Shown here: piece after piece, positions 9,625 through 21,306 of the stretch
Layout of the letters: every line of letters starts with the position of its first letter
How positions within the stretch are numbered: the first letter of the stretch is position 1
DNA from: Anaspis maculata
Lineage: Eukaryota > Arthropoda > Insecta > Coleoptera > Scraptiidae
DNA length: 64,000 nt
Assembly: GCA_949128115.1 (NCBI GenBank)
Contig: OX421963.1
Span: 92,513,602 to 92,577,601, forward strand
Reading direction: 5' to 3'
Notes under the pieces: generated by a model
Seen by the model: only the letters and a program-made list of their open reading frames with translations
Database searches by the model: none
What the model was told of the DNA's origin: nothing
Translations under genes and position numbers: made by a program

Positions 9625-10950
9625 GGTGCGTTGCAAAGTCCAAACGGCATCACAGTAAACTGATAAAGGCCGCTACCGGCGGAAAACGCCATCTTCTTTT
9701 TGTCGTCGTTGTGGAGTCCTACTTGCCAGTAACCACTCTTCAGGTCAAGCGTCGAAAACCATCTCGATCCAGACAGCGTGCTCAGAGTGTCGTCAATCCG
9801 AGGAAGTGGATAGCTGTCTTTCTTCGTCACATCATTGAGTTTGCGGTAGTCCACGCAAAATCGTGTACTACCGTCTTTCTTCGTGACCAAAACAACCGGT
9901 GAAGACCATGGGCTCATCGATTCTTCGATCACGTCTTCATCCAACATGTTTTTCAGAAGCTTCGACACCTCTTCTTGCTTCGCCAATGGTAGGCGCCGGG
10001 GAGCCTGTCGGATCGGCGCAGCGTTCTCAGTGTCGATCCGATGTTGGATCACGCTGGTCCTTCCGGTAGGGTTACCTTCCATCGCAAAGGCTGCAGCTTC
10101 TTCTTGTATGAATTGCGTCGCAAGCTCTCTCTCTCCTTGCCACTCAGATGTTTCCAGTCAGGCGAGAACATCTCCACTAGCTTTTTCTTCAAGAGCTTGG
10201 GAGTCGCAGCCTTTGTCGATATGTCTTTACAGCGTGAGTTCCACTCTACGGGTTCACACTTGCCCAGGGTCTCTCCTTCCTTGATTGTTTTGCTCGTCTT
10301 GTTCGGGTTAATTACTCTAATCGGGATTTTTGTCCTGTCCATGTTAACCAATGTCTTAGCCATGATGCAGCTGGCAGCTGAGTCGGGTTCAGCAATGCCG
10401 GCGACGTGTCCTCCAGGTTGTCCGTTCAGTGTTGCCCCCACGATTTCCTCGGAGTTGGCGGCTGCACGAACGGTTTCAGCCGAAAGTAGGCGGATTTCTT
10501 CAGCGGCCTTCATGGATGTTCTAGGCGCCAATTCTTCGTTTCCGATTTTCAACGTCCGCTGTCCAACATCCAGGATGAATCCGTATTCATCCATCAAGTC
10601 CAGGCCAAGTATGAAGTCGTCAACAATGTCAGCGACCAGAAACTTTTCTCGCAGAAGAAATCGTCCGAAGCGAATGCTTACTTCAGCTTCTCCGCACAAT
10701 GTAGCAGACTCTCTGGTAGCTGTAGTCAAACGAGCGCCGTCCCTCAGTGGCACAATGCGTTGCTTTCGAAGTATCCCTCGGCGAACGATTGACTTCGTGG
10801 CTCCCGTATCGATTACGAACACGCAATCGTCCTCGTCAAGCTTTTCACTAAGAAGAAGGCTATTGGGTGACTTCCGCAGCAGTGAGACGGAGTAACTCCT
10901 GGGGCATTGAGGACTGCCAGCCAGCGTGCGCCCCTTAGCGCCAGCTGGAA
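9625..10950 (-). pseudogene. pol: gypsy-2 pol: protease and N-terminal half of RT
   Basis: The pol frame is open from about 10955 and overlaps the end of gag in another frame, as expected for gag-pol frameshifting. The protease has CVFVIDTGATKSIVRR and the C-terminal motif ILGLDLMDEYG. A frameshift near 10115 moves the frame into RT, which has RTSVIQHRIDTENAAPIRQA, SPWSSPVVLVTKKDGSTRFC, VDYRKLNDVTKKDSYPLPR, RWFSTLDLKSGYWQV (first catalytic aspartate) and FTVMPFGLCNAP. The frame then enters LTR sequence at 9624. The YXDD catalytic motif, RNase H and integrase are absent, so the copy could only move with help from another element. Confidence 0.92.
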
Positions 10951-12235
10951 TTAGTTTTCCTGATAGCGTCTATCAGGGCTGGGAGTTCTCCGTCCTGGTG
11001 TGGAACGGTCACTTGAACTCGACCTTTGCCTGCAGTCCCGGAACAGATGTTCCGGTTTTCTACAGCCGAAGCAACGCGGTCTTCCTCCAGCTTTTGACTC
11101 GCCTTGGGGTCTGTTGTTCCAAGACATAGCGCTGAGGAGTTCCTCAAATATTTCTTTCACAGATTTCTCGGAAGAATGTGATGCTCCGGACTCATCAAAG
11201 TTCACCTCTCTAAGACGATGGGGGCGCGAAGCATCTTTGGCAGCCTCGATGCGAATAGCTTGAATGAGCGCGTCGCTGATGTTGGCTGGATTGCTGATCA
11301 TGACCATCTGACGCAGATCTGGATCTCTTAGTCGGCCCACGAAAGTCTCTTTGGCGATGTCGGCCAAAACATCCGCTGGATGAGCTGGATACGCCAGGTG
11401 AACCAGCCTCAGGACTTCGGATTCGAATTCCTGAAGGCTTTCTCCGCTCTTTTGTGTCCTGGCCTTCAGCTGGGTTTGATGGATCTGCCGCACATGATTG
11501 TCCCCATATCGGAGCTTCAGGACCCTGGTCAGCTTGGCAAAGTTCTTCTGCTCACTCTCAGGAATCGTCTGGAGCAGCTCCAATGCCGGGCCTCTGAGAG
11601 CCAGGACTGGAGCTGTGGCTCTCTTATCGTCGCTGCTTCGCAGCGTTTGCTTCGGCAGCGGCATCGAACTGCCTCTTATAGGTAGTCCATGGGCTTTTCC
11701 CATCGAAGTTCGGCAGCTTCACACGATGAACACCCGCTGAACTGACCATCGCAGCACTGGCGACGGTTTTCTGAACCTGTTGCTCCAGCTTTGGTCTATT
11801 GGCCTTCACCGCTTCCACCTCTTTTTCTACCATCGCAACCATTTTCTCTTCCAGCTTGTTCACACTGCCGTCGAAATACCGCGTTTGTTATTCCACAACG
11901 GCTAATCTTTCTTCTCTTTCCTCCAGGCGCTTCCTTTCCGGTTCTTCTAGCAGATTTTTCAATTCCTGTTCTTGCCCTTCTAGAAGATTCTTCAGTTCTG
12001 CCTTGTCCTCTAAACGCGCTACGACGTGTTTCTTTTCCTCTTCTTCTTTATCTTCCAGACGTCTCTTCTCCTGTTCTTCAAGAAGCTTCTTTATTCCGTC
12101 TTGTCGCTTCTTGTCCTCTTCAAGACGCTTCTTCTCCTGTTCTTCTTGAAGACTTTTCTGCTGCTGCATCATCGCCATGATGTTCGCCAAAGCGTCTTCG
12201 ACTCCTGTCTTCGACATGCTTCTCGTCTCCGGCAT
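10951..12235 (-). pseudogene. gag: gypsy-2 gag
   Basis: Translation starts at MPETRSMSK (12235). The first 115 residues are a long charged coiled coil rich in E, K, Q and R. A single TAA at about 11885-11887 interrupts the frame, which then continues with VHRVKLPNFDGKSPWTTYKR. Near 11640 a frameshift leads into the capsid-like part (VLALRGPALELLQTIPE, VLKLRYGD, RTQKSGESLQEFESEVLRLV). A CCHC zinc knuckle CFGCRKPEHLFRDC and a serine/arginine-rich tail follow. The product would form the virus-like particle and bind RNA. Start choice rests on its position shortly after the primer site. One stop and one frameshift make it a pseudogene. Confidence 0.9.
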
Positions 12236-12295
12236 TTACCAAATCACGAATGTTCCGAACGTCCTGTAGTCGCAGGCCGAATTACTCTCAATTAT

Positions 12296-12311
12296 CCCAC
12301 TTCTGACACCA
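12296..12311 (-). promoter_or_regulatory. Primer-binding site of gypsy 2
   Basis: On the minus strand, two bases after the 5' LTR ends, lies TGGTGTCAGAAGTGGG. It begins with TGG, complementary to the CCA end of a tRNA. The rest resembles the 3' end of a leucine tRNA; the tRNA identity is from memory and would need comparison with the tRNA set. The position fixes the inner border of the 5' LTR. Confidence 0.85.
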
Positions 12312-12313
12312 AA

Positions 12314-12839
12314 TGTTACGATATTTCGCGTACGGGTTCGAATATGATTGATACGATTATTTTAAAACACACACTGTTTATTTCTGCGGACTACAATCAA
12401 TAAATAACGCCAACAATTATCCACTTGGAATTATTTCGCAGGTACTTCGCTTGTTTCGCTCGCGTTACCACTTCGCATTCCAATTCAATACTGCCGCGAG
12501 CTGCCGGCTGACGCCGTATATAAGACCTCAGAACAGCGTTCCCGAACTTTCTGTTTACTTCCAGCAAATTCTATAGCGGCCCGGTATATGCGGTTTCTAG
12601 ACCATTCCTGAATAATCACAACACCTTCAGAGTGCTTTCCATGAGTACTGGAATCTGCACCTCCGCCAAAGTGGACAGATGTGCCTTGATCGAACGTTGG
12701 AGTCTCCATGCATTTCAATGCCTCCTCGCACACTCTAGAAATGTCCAGAGCTCCACGCATTTGTACACTGCGGCCGTGGATGGAAGAATCCAGAAAGATC
12801 TAGTGTTTACCAATATGTACGGGACCGCCGCTCGTAACA
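12314..12839 (-). repeat. Complete 5' LTR of gypsy 2 (526 bp)
   Basis: On the minus strand it starts TGTTACGAG and ends CGTAACA. A TATA-like TATATAAG (12517-12524) and an AATAAA (12378-12383) mark promoter and polyadenylation signals. The GTAT duplication begins immediately outside at 12840 and the primer site lies just inside at 12311. Partial relatives sharing the U3 block are at 500-690, 21740-22010 and 59160-59382. Confidence 0.93.
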
Positions 12840-14454
12840 GTATACTACCCGTCAAAATAAAGGAACGCTTTTGCTTTCCCGGTTTTCTGGTCCTCACACC
12901 AGCATGGAAGGGAAAGTATTGTAATCGTGCAAAAAAAGTTTCCAGTAACCATTTCCAGAATGCTCAATGTTCGAATTGATCCTGAACTGTTTCATTTTGC
13001 CAGTAACTCATAGCTGTACGTTGGTATACACCAGAGCGCTAAATTATTGGCCGTAAATCAAAGATTCGAAGGCGGCTTTCGTGTGTCATTATTTTAGACT
13101 CTTCGCAAGTGGAGTCGTAATGAAATTAATTGGTGTCCTGAGATGGTCTCCGTGTAAACACTACGAAAAAATATCCATTTGATGTTCGACTCGTGCGAAC
13201 GTAAACATTTGGCACATGTCTGCCAGCACTTTCCCACCAATGCCACCCGACTCACACACGGCGAAAAGTGCGCGAACATCAACGTTTTGGCCCCGTATCA
13301 CCGCAGTATGCTCATTGCCAGAACATCGTCACTCATCTCCGTGGTTCCGTGAACTTTGCATTGCGTAATTTCGTGTTTATCCATTACCAATGAGTATAAC
13401 GTTTTTGCATAATTAATTTCCGCAGGTTGCGGCAAAATTCTGATTCAATAACGCGTTTTGGTAATGCAAACATTTATTCTTCGCCCGCACAAAAAATGCA
13501 ATCCATCTTGAAGATATTTTCGCTTCCGACAACGTAAATATTTGATAATTCCTTTCGTTATACTGCCGGAGCTTAATGAGTGAAGAGCCCGTGGAAGGAC
13601 CAACAGGTGCTTGGCGGAGCGCCAGCTTTGTGCTTTCCGCGTGAATTTATTGTTACAGCTCCAATGCGATATATTATTTCCAAAATTCAGAAACTTTGGC
13701 AATTTTTAGAATACACCTAACTTCATCAGCGAATTTATTGGCTTTACGACGGTCCAATTTTGCAACGCCGGTCTTAACACCGTCCATAACCGTTTCGTTA
13801 CTTTTATTGCCGCGCGCGCGTCTTTTTTTTATGAAGGGGGTGACATTAGATTTTAACTGCTCAATTTGTATCCAGCAGGGCGTCAAGCGTTGGAAATTCT
13901 GCGTTTCTAAGCAGGTAGGTGCTGGTAGGTACCTATATCAAATCTCTAAAGTGTCCATTAAAATGAAGCCGTAAAGCCACTTTTTTTATTAATAATCATT
14001 CCCGAAAAATTAGCTCTTTTATGGCGCCCTATATTTCTTTAATGAAACCCGAACCGTGTACAAATTGATTTCGATTTTTCTCTTGGCGCCCGAATTCTTT
14101 TCAACCTGCAATCTCTTTGACATGTACGTAATGTAATGGAGCCTGCTGATGGTATTGCCGGCGTCTCTTAGTAGGTGGGTATATACCTTGCCGAATTCGG
14201 GCTTTGCGGGGTTATTTAAAATCTCACTGAAAGCCGCATAATATCGACCCTATCTAGTAATGGATTTGTCTGATTTGTGCTGAGATTCTTGATCTTTCAC
14301 TCGAAATCCTTCCATCATCCATTTGAGCTTGTAAGCAGAACGATGCCGTACCTATTTATTTCTGTCGCCTTCAGTTTCTCCGTTTTTTTTGCTTATAAGT
14401 CCACAGCATCAAAAGTCGCAAAGCACCTTTCGTAAGTAAGTAATCATCACTCAA
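12840..14454. other. No recognisable gene
   Basis: This 1.6-kb stretch has no open frame with recognisable motifs and no repeat I could match to the rest of the window. It may be unique sequence between insertions. A CpG-containing tract lies around 13180-13320. Confidence 0.45.
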
Positions 14455-14987
14455 GCAAATTTAGAAAAAACCTGGCCGGTTCAAGTACCAGTTACCTCTT
14501 GTTTAAAAAAAAGGTAAAAATCTGTTCACGGAATATAAAGTTGGATTTGCAGTTTTTCCAAAGAGGAAAACTCTCGGGAAAACTCGGAAAACCGTGAGCC
14601 CGATTTTGAAAATTTTCCCTCCAAAAATTGATTTAATCTTTTCTCCAATTTTCATTCCCAGCATGTCTGCACCTAAAATGAATATCGTAGAGCTCACCGC
14701 ATGTCGTAATTTGCACTGCAGTTTTTTCGAATTCACGGAATGTGCAAATTCATTTTGAAAAAATTGCCGTCGGAAAACCGGAACCGTGTCGATTTTGGAA
14801 ATGGGTCTACATGACGCCTTCGAGACTGACGCCTTCGATACTTTGTCAACTTTCGATGTCAATTCGAATTTTTCGTAAAAAGTCGATCCTCGAACAAAAA
14901 TGAATTTTTTGAAATTACATTCAAAATTCATTGAATTGAATTTTTGTGTGGAGTCCTGCATCAAGATCAAGTCGTCCTAGTAGTAGG
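14455..14987 (+). repeat. Dispersed repeat B, copy 1
   Basis: The sequence from ATCTGTTCACGGAAT (14519) onward matches, in inverted orientation, 25030-25450, and in the same orientation part of 17580-17700. Shared blocks include TTTGCAGTTTTTCC and AGAGGAAAACTC (variants at 17636), CACCGCATGTCG and ATTCACGGAATGTGCAAAT. A 155-codon open frame here is not conserved in the other copies, so I do not call it a gene. It directly adjoins the outer arm of the palindrome at 14988 and may be part of the same element. Confidence 0.65.
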
Positions 14988-16110
14988 GGGATTAGCGGAA
15001 TGGTCTGTGCATTTTGTGATCAAAACATGGAATTTGGCATACTTGTTCAGAAGACCCTCCTTCGCAATTTCAGATGTAGCGCCACGCGAGATTTTGCGCC
15101 AGAGACACTGTATCGCGGTTAATATACCTGCTAGGGGTGAATTCTGCAAAAATGGTTCCTCCCCGGTCTCTGGTACCGCAGTCGGTATTTTTTAGTTCTG
15201 TTTAGTTAATACCACATGTAGAAATGAGGGACGAGTGCACTTTCACAAGCAAAGTTCCAAATGCTGCCTTTATACGTTGTTTTAATACATTTTAAGGCCA
15301 ACTTTGTTTTAGTACAGGAAACATGGTGAAAAAATTGACAATACCTCGGCAAAGATATAAACATCCTGAAAATTTGATATTCTTTCCAGAATTATGTGCC
15401 CTACTACTTATCTAAAATTGCCACAAATCGCACCCCGAGGCTTCGAGTTATTGGAAGGGGGGTAAAGAATTGCACTTAAAAATGAAAGGTATAGAACCCA
15501 ATGGAACCCGTCAATCCAATGGATGCAAATACGTCTTAGTTCGACGCATCGAAACCAGTTGATACAATTTTGGCACAAAAAGTGTCGATCATTGTTGGAG
15601 GGGGGTCGTGGGGAAGGGCAAAACTCGGCTGGGTGGCTCTTTTTCTTCCTGGGCCATACAGAATCGATCACGAAAAGATTGGTATCTTTTCCGACTAAAT
15701 TCAATGTCCTGAACTTGAATCCGATGTGTAAATTTGGATAAAAACAAGTTTGAACAAGGTCACTTGAGAAAACCTGTTTTTTCTTTGACAATTTTCACAA
15801 AACGTTTTTTTACTGTTAGAGGTATTCATTTTTGAAAATATCTCTGAGGCTGTTCGACTAAACTGTATTCTTCACGAAAATCATCAATTCGATCTGTAAC
15901 TTTGTTTTTCGAGGTGGGAAAAATCGATTTGAACTTTAGTCGACACTGCCCGGCGTCTACTAATGACCAGAACACTACAGCATGCACCTTCAAGTAATAA
16001 CTCAATACCCTGCATTGCGATTTATGAGGATTTTGTTTATGTTATAGAGAATTAAGTTCTGCACAGATCCTCGAACTTTCAAAGATGAGTTTTAACTTTT
16101 CAGATAGCTT

Positions 16111-16794
16111 CCCAAGCAGCAATTTAAGGCCAAACTACCAAGCTAAAGTCAAATTGTCTTGAAGAAGGCGAAATATGCATGAATTTGACATAAAATTGTC
16201 CTTATATGACAAATGCTCTACAAAGTCATTATTTAAATCAAAAATTACCAAGATTTAACCTTGCGAGAACCCTAAATTTACCATCGATTTCAAAAGGTTT
16301 TTGAAAGTTAAAAATTACCTAGATTCCACCTAAAAAATGCCTTCAAATTCTTTAAAATTTATAAGGCATTATCTAGGGCAAAAATTAGTTTATTTTCGCT
16401 TGACTTTCGCCGTTGAAGTCCATTTTACCTCTGAGGTTAATTTAAGCTATCAACGGTAGTCGCAATTACTTCGAAATTACCCTAATTTCAACTTCAAAGT
16501 CTGGTTATGAATAACCTCTTTATACTAGTCCAAATTTGGTAATTTTCAACTTTACACAATGCCTTACAGGTCATGGTAAATAACAAGGGTTATTTTAGTA
16601 AAAAAGCGGACCTATTCAATTTGAACATTTGACTTTGAAGTCAGAATTAGGTACTATAAAAATTGACTTATTAAGGAACACTGGTCAAAAGGAGGGCGAA
16701 AGTACCATTATAGTGAACTTTAAAAGAAATCCGTCTTATGTGGCTTTTGAGGTCAGAAAATGAGCTGGCTCTTTGTTGTTTGGGGTTTTTCATG
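16111..16794. mobile_element. 684-bp element with CCCAAGCAGCAA / CCCAAACAACAA ends
   Basis: The left end CCCAAGCAGCAA is matched in inverse by TTGTTGTTTGGG at the right end. Flanking tetramers GCTT (16107-16110) and GTTT (16795-16798) agree at three of four positions, suggesting a 4-bp target duplication. The interior is AT-rich, repeats AAATTACC / GGTAATTT-like words and has no coding potential. It is probably a non-autonomous DNA element. The ends resemble those of the element at 59390-60966 (CCCAGGCAACAC). Confidence 0.6.
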
Positions 16795-16919
16795 CAGATC
16801 ATCTCTTGTCAGTGTTACCAGTACCTGCTGTGCTATGAAATAGTGCAAAGCAGAAAATGTCCTTCAAGAAGTTCAAGCCCTATAGGCACACCGCAGGTTA
16901 CTATCGCCTATTAAAAAAT

Positions 16920-17760
16920 CTGTCGTGGGGCGACACAAAACTTTCCCGGCGGTATCCAGAGACGTCAGTAATGATTTTGATCGAAGTGTCCCTTCGGGAG
17001 GGGGCGATTCGATTTGGAAATTGATGAAAAAATTCTATTTAGTCGAGCGTTTAGCGAGCATCCTGCATCCATTGTTGAGCGGACAGAAAAAATTACAGGT
17101 TAGGTCAGTTTTCCAAGGTGATGAAATGATCCAAAAAATAGAACTAGAGGTAGCTAACTGTTGTGATATCTCAAAAATGCAATGCTGGTTCCTTATTAAA
17201 ATTTTTGTTCCTACTTAGATATGATGATGAAATTACAAAAACTTGATTGAAAACTTTTACTGCACCTGTGTGTGAAATTTCAACTCTATATTTTCAATTT
17301 AGAGCTTGGGCAGACAAACCCAGACCCAATGTGCCACCTGAGGGCTTCCGATCAAAATCATCCACCCAAAGTCTAATCAGATCATTTCAGGCTGAACTTA
17401 GGCCTCCGTACCTGATTTCGATTTGATCGGATCAATAATTCGGTAATTATCGTGACAGAACCGCTTAATTTGTACGATCGCATGAGTGGTTTTATATTTT
17501 CAGGAGGAAAATTTACGGGAAATTGGAGAGAAATTATTGGAAAATGTTCAAGAGCCAGTTATCTATTCTCTAAAAAAAAAAACAATTCCAAGAAATCTGT
17601 TCACGGAATAAAAAGTTGGAAAATTTGCAGTTTTTCCAGAGAGGAAAACTCGGCAACTGTTGATCCGATTTCGAAAATTTTTCAAAACTCAAAAGTGACT
17701 GTAGTCGTGCTAGATGGTGCCCGTTTTCGTGCTCGTGATTTCACAAATTGAGAATTCTGT
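16920..17760 (+). repeat. Dispersed repeat B, copy 2 (partial)
   Basis: Two blocks match the inverse of 25380-25815. One is around 16935-17000 (AAAACTTTCCCGGCGGTATCC, then GATCGAAGTGTCCCTTCGGG). The other is around 17520-17660 (GAGAGAAATTATTGGAAAA, TCTGTTCACGGAAT, AGTTGGAAAATTTGCAG). Sequence between them includes material not found in the other copy. No conserved open frame. Confidence 0.6.
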
Positions 17761-18990
17761 TCGACAAACGGGGCACCTACTGGGTAAGTTTGGCGTACGC
17801 ATTTTTAATCCTAATGGCTTAAGTAACTACTTTTTGCTTTTCAGTCCACGATAAACTTCTATTTATGGCTGGCATAGGCCTGCGGTGAACCCCCAAGTAA
17901 GTACTGGGTGTGCCTACAAAACTTTATGAAAACAGTATGCATGTGAGGGAGAAATTCGCTGTAACTTCTAACCAAGTTCACCATGAAACTGAGAAGGAAA
18001 TGAGTTTATACCTACCATTACCTACCATACTTCAGGATCCATTTGTTACACTTCACCATACCATCGGCAACAAAATAAACCCGTACCGGTGCCTATTTAA
18101 ATTCAATCATCGAACCTTCTTCCAGACTAGTGATTATTCTGATTTTTTCAATCACGAGATGTGGATGGCATGAAATCTTGGATGTACAATGTTGAACATT
18201 CAAAACAACATTGTCAAAAACCTTTTTTTTCCTAGGGATTGTTTTAAGCTGTTGAATGGGAAGATCTCTGTATTGGTACATAAACAAATTTTATATGTGT
18301 TACTCATCTCTTCATTTGTTATTCATTCATTCATTTGCCACTAGCTATTGTTATCCATTGATAGATTTTCTTTATACCTGATAAGCTGCAGTACTGAAGC
18401 AAAGCATCAATAAATCATCTTTATCTTTATCTAAACTCTGAGTACCGACCTGCATATCTTATACCCATACGTATTTTACCATGCAATTTTTTTTTCTGTT
18501 ATTGCTAGGAAAAAACAACCTTGAAAATAAAAAATAAAAATTTTTTGAACAATTTTTTCAAATGATTTTTTTCTTAGAATGAGTCAAGGAATCTACCCTT
18601 GACAGGAAAGTCATTAGTTGTGAATCACCCTGTATATTTTTGATACTTGATCTCATAAAATTATCTTACTTTTCAGTAAAATAAAAATTAACCTACACTT
18701 ACAACCATAAACTTACAATATAAGATATAAGACTAATCATTGAAAAGTTTGAAATTACAGGTAGGTCAGGTGTATTTGAAAATGGATTGCCACACCAAAG
18801 AGTAAAGACATGATTGTGCAGAACAGAAGCATAGCGGAGATGGTAGTTTCTAGAAGCAGTATTAAATTTAGTAGTTGAATAAATGTTTCATTATGTATCA
18901 AGATTTAAACCAAATTTTGAAAAATAAGCAATTAAACACTGACCCGAAAAATTTAAAATTCACGGTGGCACCTCAAGTAAAATATTTTCT
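17761..18990. other. No recognisable gene
   Basis: AT-rich sequence within the interior of palindrome A1. It holds a low-complexity run of A and T at 18480-18570 and nothing I can assign. It has no counterpart in the second copy of element A, so it was added later. Confidence 0.4.
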
Positions 18991-19938
18991 TCGGAGATAT
19001 CAATTCATTTCAGGAATCAAATATGTCCCGTATATTAATTTGTTCAGTCAGTTCAATCTAATGGCCTCTGAAATATTTTCAAAGATTAATGCCTCTAACA
19101 GTAAAAAAAGTTTTGTGAAAATTGTCAAAGAAAAAACAGGTTTTCTTAAGTTAACTTGTTTGAACTTGTTTTTGTCCAAATTTATACATCGGATTCAAGT
19201 TCAGGACATTGAATTTAGTCGGAGAAGATACCAATCTTGTCGTGATTCATTCTTCATGGCCCAGGAAGAGAAAGAGCCACCCAGCCGAGTTTCGCCCTCC
19301 CCCGCGACCCCCCTTCATCAATGATCGACACTTTTTGTGCCAAAATTGTATCAACGGGATGTGATGCGTCGAGCTACGACGTATTTGCATCCATTGGATT
19401 GACGGGCTCCATCGGGTTCTATACCTTCAATTTTGAGTTGCAATTTTTAACCCCCCCCCCCTCCAATAACTCGAAGCCTCGGGGTGCGATTTTTGGCAAT
19501 TTTAGATATGTAGTAGGGCACTTAATTCTGAACAGGATATCAAATTTTCAGGACGTTCATATCTTTGCCGAGGTTTTGGCAATTTTTTTACCATGTTTCC
19601 TGTACTAAAACAAAGTTGGCCTTGAAATGTATCAAAACATTGTATAAAGGCAGCATTTGGAACTTTGCTTGCGAAAATGCACTCCTCACTCATTTCTACA
19701 TGTAGTTTTAGCTAAACAGAACTAAAAAATACCGACTGCGGTACCAGAGACCAGCTAGGAACCATTTTTGCAGAATTTACCCCTAGCAGGTATATTAGCC
19801 GCAATACAGTGCCTCTGGTGCGAAATCTTGCGTGGCGCCACATCTGGAATTGCAAAGGAGGGTCTTCTGAACAAGTATGCCAAATTTCATGCTTTGATCA
19901 CAAAATGCACAGATCGTTCCATTTTTGGCCGTTAACCC

Positions 19939-20261
19939 CGCCACTATAGTCAAAATACCGGCGAAAGGCCCTCTCAGGTGGAAACGGCTAGGAGAAATTT
20001 GGGAAACTCATAACGCCCGACTGGAAAATGGTGGAAAACTGCAACTGCAGACTGATTTTGACTCTTTTTTTTGTGTTGCTTTCTGCCGGATTTGGTTCCA
20101 ATCCATTGGATAGATTTTGAATGATTAAATTGTAAAGTTTTGAAATTCGACATTTTTGATTATTTGACAGATGAGGGATAGGGCAATACTTCCAACTGTT
20201 CTGGATACAATTTTTCAAGGGTTTCAGATGACATACTGCAAATCAAGTTTCGTGAGATATA
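19939..20261. repeat. Repeat fragment related to 55120-55260
   Basis: The words TTGTGTTGCTT, AATCCATTGGATAGATTTTG and AATGGTGGAAAACTGCAAC (19.9-20.1 kb) recur with changes at about 55150-55240. It is a fragment of a dispersed repeat; no coding signal. Confidence 0.5.
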
Positions 20262-21306
20262 CAGGGTGGTCCGACTTTTATGTCATTAAATTTAAGGATC
20301 GATAGAGAATAAAAAATGAAGGGGACTTTCTCCGGAAAACATATTTGAGAAATGCCTAATAACAGAGATACAGCCCTTCAAAGTTGGAAATAAATAATCG
20401 TTTTTTCCGCATAACTTTTGAACCGCTCAACCGATTTGATTATAAATAGAACCAAAGGTTTACTCAAATTATCCTCTGTCGAACAATCATAACATGTTCC
20501 ATAAAAAAGTTTCAGGGGCTCAGACATTAGAGGGTGACTCTACTTTTCCCCCCTTATTTTTCAACCCCCTAGTTATTTTTGGAAACTGTTCATAATTTTG
20601 AATTCTACGTCCAATTTTGAAGAAAAAATCACTGTTGCAAAATTTTGATTAGAGGCTTCGTTTAGGAGATATTTGGGTTTGAAACTTTGGGAAACATCCC
20701 GAAATCGCCACTTTCAAAGGTCTAAAAATTAAAATCCAAAGAAACTCATGATTTCTCAGCTAAAATAGGTTTCCTAGAATTTCTAAGTTGATAAACCACC
20801 AATTTTTTCCAAAACACGGGAAATTTTCAGGAAAAAAACAATTTGGGTTCTGGAAAGTGGCGATTTCGGGATGTTTTCCAAAGTTTCAAACTCGAATATC
20901 TCCTAAACGAAGCATCTAATCAAAATTTTGCACCAGTGATTTTTTCTTCAAAATTGAACGTAGAATTCAAAATTATGAACAGTTTCCAAAAATAACTGGG
21001 GGGGTGAAGAATAAGGGGGGAAAAGTAGGGTCACCCCCTAATGTCAAAGCCCCTGAAACTTTTTTATGGAACATGTTATGATTGTTCGACAGAGGATAAT
21101 TTCAGTGAACCATTGGTTCTATTTATAATCAAATCGGTTGAACGGTTCAAAAGTTATGCGGAAAAAACGATTATTTATTTCCAACTTTGAAGGGCTGTAT
21201 CTCTGTTATTAGGCATTTCTCAAATATGTTTTCTGAGGAAAGTCCCCTTCATTTTTCATTTTCTATTGATCCTTAAATTTAATGACATAAAACGAGGACC
21301 ACCCTG
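20262..21306. mobile_element. 1045-bp palindromic element, CAGGGTGGTCC ends
   Basis: The ends are CAGGGTGGTCC and its complement GGACCACCCTG. TA flanks both sides (20260-20261, 21307-21308). The two arms of about 500 bases are close inverted copies around a centre near 20784. Typical arm words are AACATGTTATGATTGTTCGAC and ACTTTTGAACCGCTCAACCG. No transposase. The same interior words recur at 24380-24440, 60969-62782 and 62785-63285, so this is one member of a family. Confidence 0.9.

Larger units (their letters stand above)
9322..12839 (-). mobile_element. Ty3/gypsy element 2 with internal pol deletion
   Basis: The order on the minus strand is 5' LTR (12839-12314), primer site (12311-12296), gag (12235-10951), protease and half of RT (10950-9625), then a remnant of the 3' LTR (9624-9322). 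A perfect 4-bp duplication GTAT flanks the element at 9318-9321 and 12840-12843, so both outer borders are original. Everything from RT motif CNAP through RNase H, integrase and the U3 of the 3' LTR has been deleted. Gag has an in-frame stop and a frameshift, and pol has another frameshift. It is a defective insertion, younger than its flanks. Confidence 0.92.
15312..19605. mobile_element. Palindromic element A, copy 1 (with insertions)
   Basis: It starts GTACAGGAAACATGG and ends with its complement, flanked by TA (15310-15311, 19606-19607). The left arm (15312 to about 16010) and right arm (about 19010-19605) are inverted copies. Both match the arms of copy 2 at 29935-31575, including the blocks TTTTGGCACAAAAAGTGTC and AAATTTGGATAAAAACAAG. 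The centre has been expanded by the element at 16111-16794 and by other repeat sequence up to about 19010. The arm ORFs are mirror images of each other and I regard them as non-coding. Confidence 0.82.
14988..19938. mobile_element. Outer palindromic element K, split at its centre
   Basis: The left arm (14988-15311) and right arm (19606-19938) are inverted copies, for example GTCTGTGCATTTTGTGATC against its complement at about 19899-19918. The arms meet at TA, and joined they would form the symmetric TTTGTTTTAAAACAAA. Element A1 sits exactly in that TA. Without the insertion the element would be about 650 bp. The outer ends are diverged and I could not fix a target duplication. Confidence 0.75.

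Noticed and set aside
10041..10895. 284-codon plus-strand open frame
   Set aside because: It is antisense to the protease and RT-linker frame of gypsy 2, which has clear motifs.
14503..14970. 155-codon minus-strand open frame
   Set aside because: It falls in repeat B and is broken in the other copies; no motif.
18875..19324. 149-codon open frame with apparent protein-like composition
   Set aside because: It lies in the right arm of palindrome A, and the other copies of the arm do not keep the frame.
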